From positions 1-8,296 of the forward strand of contig PWNM01000643.1 in the NCBI GenBank assembly GCA_003557825.1: 8,296 nt of DNA, given 5' to 3'. The notes beneath the pieces were generated by a model. It saw only the letters and a program-made list of their open reading frames with translations. It made no database searches and was not told the origin of the DNA. This document shows, piece by piece, positions 1 to 6,285 of this stretch (its first letter is position 1; each line of letters starts with the position of its first letter). This DNA is from Candidatus Hydrogenedentota bacterium (GTDB taxonomy: Bacteria > Hydrogenedentota > Hydrogenedentia > Hydrogenedentales > SLHB01). A program made the position numbers and the translations under genes.

Positions 1-1
1 A

Positions 2-895
2 GGTATTGTGTCGGACTATGCCGATGTCTATGCGGAGTTCATCCGCCGTTTCCCCTGTGATTGGTATCATGTATGCGAAGGGCCTCCCTGGCGAGATAGG
101 TCCATGAAACGGGCTCCGAACGCAACGTTCACTCCCGCTCTTACTCGAGCCGCACTCGATCAGTATATCGAGGGAAACTACGATGGACAGACCATGTCGC
201 GGCAGACGGTGATCGATTCGGGAATGTACGACCATGTATGTGAGCTGCGCGATCGAGATGGCGATCGGGTAATGATTGTGCCCAACCAGGGCGCACCGGG
301 CAGCGGATTTCCCTGGCTTGGTTGGGAGGAGCAGATGATTCTCGTCCAGCAAGATCCGGAACTCGTGGCCCATTTTGTTGAGCGCGATGGTCAACGGTTT
401 CTGGAACGGGTGCGTGCTGCGCGTGATCAGGGAGCCGACGGCTATATTTTTTCCGAGGGATACGGCGGAGCCTGTGATCTCACGTCGCCGGCGTGCTTCG
501 AAAAAGCCTTTCTATGCCCAAAGCAGCGTTTCTACAAGCAGGTGCGAGACGCCGGACTGCTGGGAATCGGCTATTTTCTCGGAGGAATTGGACCGTTTTT
601 GGACCTTATCAATGAGGTCGGCGTCGATGGCGTCATGATCGAGGAGACCAAGAAAACCTTCGCCCTAGACCCCGTTGAAATCCGCAAACACCTGGATCCC
701 GCCGTCGTGCTGTTCGGCAATATGGACAGCTATCTGCTTTTGACCGGCCCCACGAGCGCTATTCGCGATGCCGTTGCCCGGCAAGCCGAGGCGCGGGCTC
801 ACGGCCCCTTTGTCCACGCCAACGGCAGTCCCCTATGTCCCGGAACTCCACCCAAGCATATCATCGCCTACCTGGAAGCGGCCCGTGGCCCTTGA
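2..895 (+). CDS. UroD/MtaA-family protein (uroporphyrinogen decarboxylase-like), 5' partial
   Basis: The reading frame is open to the left edge (codons GGT ATT precede a GTG at 8), and no ribosome binding site is visible before that GTG. The gene therefore probably starts outside the window. The visible 295 residues are shorter than the usual 340-380 of the family, consistent with a missing N-terminus. The fold is recognised by its C-terminal half: LFGNMDSYLLLTGP at about residues 236-249, matching the GN(V/L/M)D segment of the UroD barrel, and HANGSPLCPGTPP near the end, matching the glycine-rich 'TPxEN' tail. The HxC zinc motif of methyltransferase MtaA is not apparent, and the FSDIL motif of heme-pathway HemE is not seen in the visible part. 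It is more likely one of the many uncharacterised UroD-like proteins of environmental bacteria than HemE. Its substrate is unknown. It converges on the flavin reductase gene, 102 bases away. Confidence 0.85.
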   Translation, partial: GIVSDYADVYAEFIRRFPCDWYHVCEGPPWRDRSMKRAPNATFTPALTRAALDQYIEGNYDGQTMSRQTVIDSGMYDHVCELRDRDGDRVMIVPNQGAPGSGFPWLGWEEQMILVQQDPELVAHFVERDGQRFLERVRAARDQGADGYIFSEGYGGACDLTSPACFEKAFLCPKQRFYKQVRDAGLLGIGYFLGGIGPFLDLINEVGVDGVMIEETKKTFALDPVEIRKHLDPAVVLFGNMDSYLLLTGPTSAIRDAVARQAEARAHGPFVHANGSPLCPGTPPKHIIAYLEAARGP

Positions 896-997
896 GCTAG
901 GAACGATAATCCAGGCTCAGGTTTAAAGACGGCCTTCACCATACGGTTACGTATCTGTGGACGAAGGACATATTTGACGTCTCGTGGACAGCATCGG

Positions 998-1717
998 CTA
1001 ATAGCCGGAGAAGTCCTCGCTCTTAATCCTTAACTCGTCTATCCTCCATTCCATGAGGGATTCCTTCACCCCTTGTACCATGCCGGGAGGGCCTACAATA
1101 TACCAGATGGCCTCCTCTATAACGCGTTCGGGGAGGTTTTTCTCGTACATCTCAGACCCAAGCATGCCCTGTTCGTAGCTCCATCCAGGGTCGTCAGTGT
1201 CCGTGATAGTCGGAATCAGGTTGAATTTGTCGTTTTTTGAGGCGAGGTCCTCGAGCTCGGAGAGGAACGCAACGGATTTTGGGGTTCTGTTTGAGTAGAA
1301 GAGGTATAGCTCGTGTCCCGTATCACCTTCCGTGCTCCATTGTATCATGCTTAGGAAAGGCGTTATACCGATGCCTCCCGCAAGAAAGACAGCCGGCTTG
1401 GAGGTGTCTTCGTGAAGCGTGAAATTCCCCATTGGCCCCCTCATATCTATCTCGTCGCCTTTATCCATCGCATTGAGTGTGTTCTTGAATGCGGAGTCCC
1501 TCATGCGCGTGGCTATCATGAGTTCCTCTGTGTTATTCGGGCTGCTGGCCAAGGAAAAGCTCCGCCTATTTCCCTTGCTGTCGTCCTCTGTCATTTCCTG
1601 GAGTACGAAATTGCCGAACTGCCCGGGTTTGAAAGATAGATTTTCCTTTGACGTGTCAAACCAGAATGCGCTTGTGCCCTCTGCCACTTCCTCTTTCCTA
1701 ACGAGCGGTAGTTTCAT
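998..1717 (-). CDS. FAD-dependent NAD(P)H oxidoreductase, ferredoxin-NADP reductase fold
   Basis: This 239-residue protein transfers electrons between NAD(P)H and an unidentified partner through FAD. The FAD domain has PGQF (31-34) and the RSFS flavin motif (R52, S55), and GPMGNF (94-99) ends it. The nucleotide domain has GGIGITP (114-120) and GPPGM (209-213), and the chain ends EDFSGY as reductases of this fold do. There is no 2Fe-2S domain and not one cysteine, so it cannot carry its own iron-sulfur cluster; a separate ferredoxin, flavodoxin or oxygenase must be the partner. The ATG is supported by AGGAG at 1724-1728, six bases upstream. Codon use is unlike its neighbours: 7 of 10 arginines are AGG/AGA and 6 of 12 isoleucines are ATA, while ilvD uses no AGG/AGA. 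That suggests acquisition from another lineage. It stands alone, with no co-transcribed partner in view. The exact physiological role is not determinable. Confidence 0.9.
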   Translation of the reverse strand: MKLPLVRKEEVAEGTSAFWFDTSKENLSFKPGQFGNFVLQEMTEDDSKGNRRSFSLASSPNNTEELMIATRMRDSAFKNTLNAMDKGDEIDMRGPMGNFTLHEDTSKPAVFLAGGIGITPFLSMIQWSTEGDTGHELYLFYSNRTPKSVAFLSELEDLASKNDKFNLIPTITDTDDPGWSYEQGMLGSEMYEKNLPERVIEEAIWYIVGPPGMVQGVKESLMEWRIDELRIKSEDFSGY

Positions 1718-1723
1718 GATACA

Positions 1724-1728
1724 CTCCT
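1724..1728 (-). promoter_or_regulatory. Ribosome binding site of the flavin reductase
   Basis: AGGAG on the minus strand, six bases before the ATG at 1715-1717. It is the strongest Shine-Dalgarno match on this strand and fixes the start. Confidence 0.75.
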
Positions 1729-1858
1729 ATACGTTTCCCCTATCCCAATCGCAAGATCCTATCTTTTCAGATCCTTGACGTATGTGCTTTGCGAGCCTGG
1801 CCATAGAACATCACATTGCATGAAAGAGAGTCGGGCCTATCTGAAGTCAGTAAATGGT

Positions 1859-1894
1859 TGTTTTTCCAAACTTAGCAGATACATAGGAAAAACA
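1859..1894. repeat. Inverted repeat, 9-bp arms, 18-base loop
   Basis: TGTTTTTCC at 1859-1867 is perfectly complementary to GGAAAAACA at 1886-1894. It lies about 140-180 bases upstream of the flavin reductase start. The arms are AT-rich and no T-tract follows, so a protein-binding site is more plausible than a terminator. A chance occurrence is not excluded. Confidence 0.5.
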
Positions 1895-1969
1895 TCAAGA
1901 ATTTATGGTTTTAACACTTAAGATTGCGAATGGAGCCTTGCCTGATATGAAACACTTCGGGAGGGCTTG

Positions 1970-2004
1970 ATAAATGGTGTGCGCGTCACCTGTTTGCCAT
2001 TTAT
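1970..2004. repeat. Inverted repeat, 8-bp arms, 19-base loop
   Basis: ATAAATGG at 1970-1977 pairs with CCATTTAT at 1997-2004. The left arm overlaps TAAATGGT, which also occurs at 1851-1858, exactly 120 bases away. Its geometry resembles that of the inverted repeat at 1859-1894. Confidence 0.5.
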
Positions 2005-2035
2005 GCGATAGCGATGTACCAGGCGCCGTTTGGTC

Positions 2036-2047
2036 GCTTGATCAAGC
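2036..2047. repeat. Perfect 12-bp palindrome GCTTGATCAAGC
   Basis: The 12 bases read identically on both strands. A half copy (GCTTGAT) is present at 1965-1971. The size and symmetry suit a homodimeric transcription factor, but no regulator gene is in the window and the target is unknown. Confidence 0.5.
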
Positions 2048-2156
2048 CTGCCATGGGGGTCAATCTCCTGTCAGTATCTGGGCCAAAAAAAATGTTTTGG
2101 AATCAGATTGGATACAATTTTTGTGTATAATTTTGTGTCCACCTTGTAAAGCGGGC

Positions 2157-2190
2157 AAAAAAGAAGCCAGTCACAATCTCTGTAACTGGC
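2157..2190 (-). terminator. Rho-independent terminator of the tRNA-Pro transcript
   Basis: On the minus strand, GCCAGT (2190-2185) pairs with ACTGGC (2171-2166). After one C/A mismatch, ACA/TGT extends the stem around a five-base loop (2176-2180). TTCTTTTTT (2165-2157) follows directly. The hairpin starts 20 bases after the tRNA CCA end, which is right for terminating a single-tRNA transcript. Confidence 0.8.
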
Positions 2191-2210
2191 TGATACGTAA
2201 GGGGTTATAG

Positions 2211-2288
2211 TGGTCGGGGCGCCCAGATTCGAACTGGGGACCTCCTGCTCCCAAAGCAGGCGCGCTAACCGGACTGCGCTACGCCCCG
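2211..2288 (-). tRNA. tRNA-Pro (anticodon UGG)
   Basis: On the minus strand the 78 bases fold as a complete cloverleaf. The acceptor stem CGGGGCG/CGCCCCG has C1-G72 and discriminator A73, the bacterial proline identity pattern. The D arm is GCGC with loop AGTCCGGTTA. The anticodon stem CCTGC/GCAGG holds loop TTTGGGA, which gives anticodon TGG. The variable loop is five bases, and the T arm CCCAG/CTGGG has the standard TTCGAAT loop. The CCA end is encoded (2213-2211). The UGG anticodon can read all four proline codons by wobble. It has its own terminator downstream and a -10-like site upstream, so it is probably transcribed alone. Confidence 0.97.
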
Positions 2289-2314
2289 ATGTGGATACTA
2301 CTGCAAGACCTCAG

Positions 2315-2320
2315 AGTATA
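2315..2320 (-). promoter_or_regulatory. Probable -10 box of the tRNA-Pro promoter
   Basis: TATACT on the minus strand lies 27-32 bases upstream of the mature tRNA 5' end, the right distance for a short leader. The best -35 candidate, TTCGCC at 2345-2340, is a poor match with a 19-base spacer, so this call rests on the -10 and position only. Confidence 0.4.
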
Positions 2321-2462
2321 TCATAAGCCCATTCCGGGTGGCGAATCTGTGATTGGGCTCCTACTGAATCCATGGTTTATTTTTTCTGCGGGAACATCTA
2401 CCGTGGGATCTGGGGTTTTGAAAATAATACAAGCTGTGTCTCGGAAGCGGTTCAAATGATCA

Positions 2463-2468
2463 GAGGAG
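2463..2468 (+). promoter_or_regulatory. Ribosome binding site that decides the ilvD start
   Basis: AGAGGAG (2462-2468) lies five bases before the ATG at 2474. The upstream in-frame ATGs at 2372 and 2456 have no such site, so the start is placed at 2474. Confidence 0.8.
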
Positions 2469-2473
2469 TTGGT

Positions 2474-4192
2474 ATGAAGGGTATAGACAAGGATACGCCC
2501 AAAGGTCGGCAGTATTCATCGCAGATAACAGACGCCGTCGAACGGGCGGCCAGCCGGGCTATGTTGCATGCCGTAGGGTTCTCGGATGACGATTTCAAAA
2601 AGTCCCAAATCGGTATTGCTTCGACATGGAGCATGGTGACCCCGTGCAACATGCACATCAATGTACTGGCTGATAAGGCCGCGGAGGGCGTTGATGCCGC
2701 GGGTGGCAAAGGAGTCATCTTCAACACGATAACGATTTCCGATGGCATCTCCATGGGTACCGAGGGCATGAAATACTCCCTCGTGTCGCGCGAGGTTATT
2801 GCCGATTCGATTGAGACCGTGGCCGGTTGTGAATGGTTCGATGGGCTTATTACCATCGGCGGGTGCGACAAAAACATGCCCGGTTGCGTTATGGCCATGG
2901 CGCGGCTCGATCGGCCTTCTATCTTTATCTACGGGGGCACCATCTTGCCGGGCACGCACAAGGGCAAGGATGTGGACATCGTGTCTGTGTTTGAGGCGGT
3001 AGGAGCTCATGCGCGTGGGGCAATCAGTGACGAGGAGCTTAAAGAAATCGAGGCCAAAGCGATACCGGGTCCGGGCGCCTGTGGGGGCATGTATACGGCG
3101 AATACGATGGCCTCCGCCATAGAGGCTTTGGGACTGAGCTTGCCGAACAGCTCGGCCCAAGCGGCGGTTTCCGATGCCAAGGCCCAGGATTGCTACAATG
3201 CCGGAGCAGCGGTGTTGCAGCTCATCGACAAGGGCATCACGCCTCGTATGATCTTGACCCGAAAAGCCTTCGAGAACGCCATCACCGTGGTAATCGCCCT
3301 CGGCGGCTCGACAAACGCGGTACTGCACCTGTTGGGCATTGCCCATACGGCGGGGGTCAAACTCTCCCTTGACGATTTCACCCGTCTCGGCAAACGGACA
3401 CCGGTGTTGGCAGACCTAAAACCGAGTGGACGCTATGTCATGCAACGACTGATCGAGATCGGCGGTATTCAGCCCTTGATGAAAACTTTGCTTGATGCGG
3501 ACATGCTCCATGGCGATTGCTTGACTGTCACTGGACAAACGCTGGCCGAGAACCTTGCCGCGGTCGGTTCGTATCCCGATGGGCAAGATATCGTGCGGTC
3601 TTTCGAAAATCCCATCAAGAAAGATAGCCATTTGGTCATTCTCCGTGGCAACCTGGCGCCCGGTGGAGCCGTGGCGAAGATCTCAGGCAAGGAAGGCACA
3701 CAGTTTACGGGTAAGGCGAAAGTATTCCCATCGGAGGAAAAGGCCTTGGCCAAGATCCTCGACGGTACCATCAAAAAGGGGGATGTCATTGTCATCCGCT
3801 ACGAAGGCCCCAAAGGCGGCCCCGGTATGCGCGAGATGCTTGCGCCTACGTCGGCCGTCATGGGTCGGGGTTTGGGCAAGGATGTAGCGTTGATTACAGA
3901 TGGCCGGTTCTCAGGCGGCAGTCACGGGTTTGTTGTCGGTCACATTACTCCGGAGGCCCAATCCGGAGGTCCATTGGCTATCGTAAAAAACGGTGATCCC
4001 ATTACGATTGATGCGGTCAAACGCACGCTAAGCCTGGATATCCCCGACGAGATCATCCAGGAACGTCTGGCTGCCTGGAAACCGCCCAAGCCGCGATACA
4101 AACGAGGCGTGCTGGCCAAATATGCGGCCACGGTCACTTCGGCATCCGAGGGAGCAGTGACCGATAAGAATCTGCCGTTGACGGGCGACTAG
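2474..4192 (+). CDS. ilvD: Dihydroxy-acid dehydratase (IlvD)
   Basis: IlvD dehydrates 2,3-dihydroxy-isovalerate and 2,3-dihydroxy-3-methylvalerate to the keto acids that lead to valine, leucine and isoleucine, in the cytoplasm. The 572-residue length matches the shorter IlvD class. Both family signatures are present: CDKNMPG (131-137) and DGRFSGGSHG (476-485). The three cysteines expected to ligate the cluster are C58 (in TPCNMH), C131 and C203 (in GACGGMYTAN). This three-cysteine arrangement is the one described for [2Fe-2S] dihydroxy-acid dehydratases, and K133 in CDK is the usual metal-site lysine. The closely related sugar-acid dehydratases (Edd and pentonate types) cannot be excluded by motif alone, but the GLSLPNSSA context fits IlvD. 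An open frame extends 34 codons upstream; that part has non-family sequence and no ribosome binding site. No other ilv gene is visible. Its stop shares the bases CTAG with the stop of the convergent gene. Confidence 0.95.
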   Translation: MKGIDKDTPKGRQYSSQITDAVERAASRAMLHAVGFSDDDFKKSQIGIASTWSMVTPCNMHINVLADKAAEGVDAAGGKGVIFNTITISDGISMGTEGMKYSLVSREVIADSIETVAGCEWFDGLITIGGCDKNMPGCVMAMARLDRPSIFIYGGTILPGTHKGKDVDIVSVFEAVGAHARGAISDEELKEIEAKAIPGPGACGGMYTANTMASAIEALGLSLPNSSAQAAVSDAKAQDCYNAGAAVLQLIDKGITPRMILTRKAFENAITVVIALGGSTNAVLHLLGIAHTAGVKLSLDDFTRLGKRTPVLADLKPSGRYVMQRLIEIGGIQPLMKTLLDADMLHGDCLTVTGQTLAENLAAVGSYPDGQDIVRSFENPIKKDSHLVILRGNLAPGGAVAKISGKEGTQFTGKAKVFPSEEKALAKILDGTIKKGDVIVIRYEGPKGGPGMREMLAPTSAVMGRGLGKDVALITDGRFSGGSHGFVVGHITPEAQSGGPLAIVKNGDPITIDAVKRTLSLDIPDEIIQERLAAWKPPKPRYKRGVLAKYAATVTSASEGAVTDKNLPLTGD

Positions 4193-4968
4193 GTTTCAAC
4201 ATACACGGGCATACCGCGATTTAGGCCGAGAGCCCTGTGGGCATTGCCCTGATTGACCGCGATTTCTAGTAATCCGCCGCTTCCGATAAGCGCAAGAGGC
4301 GCTCCTTGGGGCGCCTCGCCGTAGGTGCGCATGATGCCGGTTATGCTATGCGAGCCGACTGTTACGACGTATGTATTGCTGATTTTGATGTCGTCATCTG
4401 AGATATTGGTGATGGTGTTTCCGAAACGGTCGATGTGGATGACCTCGCCTGTGATAACGTTTCCGAGACGTTTGGGTTCCGGTACAGATAGCATAACCGG
4501 ATCGGCCACTGCCGCTCCAATGGCCTCGAAAGGCATACCCATGGCCAGTTTGGCTCCGGTGGGGGCGAATACATCGCGGCCGTGAAAGGTGGCGCTTACG
4601 GGTTCCATTCGGCATTCGGGATGCTCGATCCGTCGGATGCCCTCGAAAGGCGCTTTACGGGCCAGCATGGTGAACACCCCGTTATCTGGGCCAACCAGCA
4701 ATTGTCCGCGCCAACGGACGGCGATAGGCATGCGTTCCGTTCCCACGCCGGGATCGACTACCACTACATGCACCGTCTCGGCTGGAAACCACGGCACACA
4801 TCCGGCTAAAAAAAGGGCCGCCTCGAATACCTCCTGGGGGGGAATGGCGTGGGATAGGTCAAGTACCGGTACCCCGGGAGCCAGCTTCGTGAGGACGCCC
4901 TTCATGGACGCCACGTAAGGATCGGTTTCACCAAAGTCGGTGGTTAGGGTGATTGTGCTCCCGTCCAT
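4189..4968 (-). CDS. S-adenosyl-L-methionine hydroxide adenosyltransferase (DUF62, SAM hydrolase)
   Basis: Members of this family use water (hydroxide) to split SAM into adenosine and methionine; the fluorinase and chlorinase SalL are specialised relatives. The 259 residues match the usual length. Family segments appear in order: TLTTDFG at 7-13 with DPYVASMKG at 16-24, DLSHAI (37-42), VDPGVG (71-76), GPDNG (93-97), FHGRD (128-132), and the C-terminal-domain motif RFGN followed by TIT. The residues of the hydroxide-type triad are all present: D72, R79 (seven residues later) and H129, which argues for hydrolase rather than halogenase. The start is the ATG 19 bases after the stop of the upstream oxidoreductase. 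No clear Shine-Dalgarno sequence precedes it, so translation may be coupled or weak. It is the last gene of the minus-strand cluster, and its in-cell purpose is unknown, as for most of the family. Confidence 0.93.
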   Translation of the reverse strand: MDGSTITLTTDFGETDPYVASMKGVLTKLAPGVPVLDLSHAIPPQEVFEAALFLAGCVPWFPAETVHVVVVDPGVGTERMPIAVRWRGQLLVGPDNGVFTMLARKAPFEGIRRIEHPECRMEPVSATFHGRDVFAPTGAKLAMGMPFEAIGAAVADPVMLSVPEPKRLGNVITGEVIHIDRFGNTITNISDDDIKISNTYVVTVGSHSITGIMRTYGEAPQGAPLALIGSGGLLEIAVNQGNAHRALGLNRGMPVYVET

Positions 4969-4987
4969 ATTGGTATCAGTCTAATGG

Positions 4988-6274
4988 TTATAGATGCCAG
5001 GGTGGTCGCATGGGATAGGAAAGCAACCGGTTGGCAGTTTCGTCATCAAACCGTTCGGATGCCGTATCCCATCGGAGAGGCCGGTTCAATTTCAACGCGA
5101 TACCCCCAACCAGGCATGTGGAGGTGGAGCGATGGGCTACTTCGATGGGAGTAATTGTCTGAGCGCGGGACTTGACGCAATCCAGGAAATTGCGTTCGTG
5201 ATTCGGGCTATCGTATAGACGGATTTCGTCGGAGCGGATCGGTTCACGCAATAGCTCCGGATCGCTGACCTCGATGTGGCCCCGTGTGAACACCCAGCCT
5301 TCTTCCCCTTCGAAACGGACGCCGTGGGGGTTCTGATCCGTGCTTGTCTGTATAACCGTTACGTCATCGGGATACCGATATTCAAGACGGTAGGTCGTCA
5401 CGGTGTCGAATAGGCCGTCTTCGGGAAAGACTCCCTCGCCCTCTACGGAGATAGGTCCCGAATGCTCCATGCCCATTCCCCAATGGGCGATGTCAATATC
5501 ATGAACCGCATGGCCTGCAACCCAACCGGCTTTGCTGTAATCGGAGATGAAATACCATCCGGGTAAATGGCCGGGAACCTTGACTCGCCATGGCGTAAAT
5601 GGCGCCTCGGGGGCGGGCCCGAGCCATAGGTCATAGTCAAACCCTTCCGGTATCGGCTCGGGTGGGTGATGGCCGGTCGTCTCGCCTGGGGGAGAACCGA
5701 TGAGCACCCGCTTCAGTTTTCCGATGCGGCCATTGCGCACCAACTCACAGGCCTGGCGTGTACCGGGAAGAGAGCGGAGCTGCGTTCCGTGCTGAAAGAC
5801 TCTCCCATATCGGTGTACAGCATCGACCAGGGCACGGCCTTCCTCAATTGTATTCGAGAGGGGTTTCTCGCAATAGACATCCTTCCCTGCCCGAACGGCG
5901 GCAAGAGAGTGAAGCACATGCCAGTGATCGGGGGAACCAACCTGTACGGCGTCGATATCAGCGCGATGGAGCATCTCACGGAAATCGTTGTAGGCGCGGT
6001 CCGGCTCCAGGTTGGCCATCTGACAGGCTTGTTCGCAGGCATTGCGATCGACATCGCAGACAGCAATGACCTCCGCATCGGGAAAGCCGAGGAACGTTCC
6101 CATGCCATGGATGGCTTTTGCTCCTACGCCGATGAAACCCATAGCGACACGGTTGCTGGGGGCCGTGGCGCCTGCCAAACCCAACGCCGATGACGGAATG
6201 ATCGCCGGAAAGGCCGCCGCGGCTGCTGTGGCTTTTAGAAAGGTACGACGGGATAATTTGTTGCGGTGTTTCAT
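4988..6274 (-). CDS. Gfo/Idh/MocA-family oxidoreductase with Tat signal
   Basis: This is an NAD(P)-dependent sugar or polyol dehydrogenase of 428 residues. It begins with a twin-arginine signal, SRRTFLK (8-14), followed by an alanine-rich hydrophobic stretch to about 35, so it is probably exported folded with its cofactor, as in glucose-fructose oxidoreductase. The Rossmann motif GFIGVGAKA (46-54), the acidic residue region CDVD (73-76) and EKP (136-138) define the nucleotide domain. The catalytic-site block is GHAVHDIDIAHWG (254-266), with H258, D259 and H264. The ATG at 6274 is chosen because GAGGA (6283-6279) precedes it at four bases; an in-frame TTG at 6289 lacks this and would overlap the upstream stop. 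The upstream DUF6807 gene ends 11 bases before. Substrate cannot be read from sequence; a hexose, a glycoside (3-keto forming) or an inositol are all possible. Confidence 0.93.
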   Translation of the reverse strand: MKHRNKLSRRTFLKATAAAAAFPAIIPSSALGLAGATAPSNRVAMGFIGVGAKAIHGMGTFLGFPDAEVIAVCDVDRNACEQACQMANLEPDRAYNDFREMLHRADIDAVQVGSPDHWHVLHSLAAVRAGKDVYCEKPLSNTIEEGRALVDAVHRYGRVFQHGTQLRSLPGTRQACELVRNGRIGKLKRVLIGSPPGETTGHHPPEPIPEGFDYDLWLGPAPEAPFTPWRVKVPGHLPGWYFISDYSKAGWVAGHAVHDIDIAHWGMGMEHSGPISVEGEGVFPEDGLFDTVTTYRLEYRYPDDVTVIQTSTDQNPHGVRFEGEEGWVFTRGHIEVSDPELLREPIRSDEIRLYDSPNHERNFLDCVKSRAQTITPIEVAHRSTSTCLVGGIALKLNRPLRWDTASERFDDETANRLLSYPMRPPWHL

Positions 6275-6278
6275 CGTT

Positions 6279-6283
6279 TCCTC
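6279..6283 (-). promoter_or_regulatory. Ribosome binding site of the Tat-type oxidoreductase
   Basis: GAGGA on the minus strand, in the 11-base gap after the DUF6807 stop codon and just before the ATG at 6274. It decides that start over the in-frame TTG at 6289. Confidence 0.7.
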
Positions 6284-6285
6284 AA

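Larger units (their letters stand above)
1731..2156. other. Gene-poor, repeat-containing spacer between flavin reductase and tRNA-Pro
   Basis: About 430 bases with no convincing gene. The only open frame of note (1974-2210, +, 78 codons) has no ribosome binding site, an unlikely cysteine-rich composition, and runs through the tRNA terminator. The stretch is more AT-rich than the flanking genes in its middle (about 1850-1925 and 2085-2145). It contains two inverted repeats with 8-9 bp arms and 18-19 base loops, a 12-bp perfect palindrome, and short direct repeats (TAAATGGT at 1851 and 1971; GCTTGAT at 1965 and 2036). It must hold the promoter of the flavin reductase, which reads leftward. A TTGATG / TAAGTT pair with an 18-base spacer on the minus strand (about 1868-1897) is a weak candidate. 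Confidence 0.5.

Noticed and set aside
995..1007. Small hairpin CGGCT-AAT-AGCCG over the stop of the flavin reductase.
   Set aside because: The stem is only five base pairs with no T-tract, too weak to call a terminator.
2101..2136. TATAAT-containing promoter on the plus strand (TATAAT near 2126).
   Set aside because: No acceptable -35 lies at 16-18 bases, and the direction leads into the antisense of the tRNA. AT-rich chance match is likely.
1974..2210. 78-codon open frame on the plus strand in the spacer.
   Set aside because: It has no ribosome binding site, an unusual cysteine- and tryptophan-rich composition with no recognisable motif, and it reads through the tRNA terminator hairpin. 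Chance frame.
998..2288. Genomic island inserted at the 3' end of tRNA-Pro, carrying the codon-atypical gene.
   Set aside because: No duplicate of the tRNA 3' end is seen at the other side (about 896-1000), and no integrase is present. The tRNA also keeps its own terminator directly downstream.
2372..2473. 34-codon N-terminal extension of ilvD.
   Set aside because: It has no Shine-Dalgarno site and sequence not typical of IlvD, while a strong site precedes the ATG at 2474. The family normally starts near that point.
2516..3346. Long minus-strand open frame inside ilvD.
   Set aside because: It lies fully antisense to a well-supported gene, has low-complexity Arg/His-rich sequence, and matches no known family. 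Codon-bias shadow.
4296..4317. GC-rich hairpin (GAGGCGC / GCGCCTC) shortly after the ilvD stop, possible terminator.
   Set aside because: There is no T-tract on either strand, and it lies inside the coding sequence of the SAM hydrolase, where alanine/glycine codons explain it.
5666..6193. 175-codon plus-strand open frame inside the Tat-type oxidoreductase gene.
   Set aside because: It is antisense to a motif-complete gene and shows no family features or ribosome binding site.
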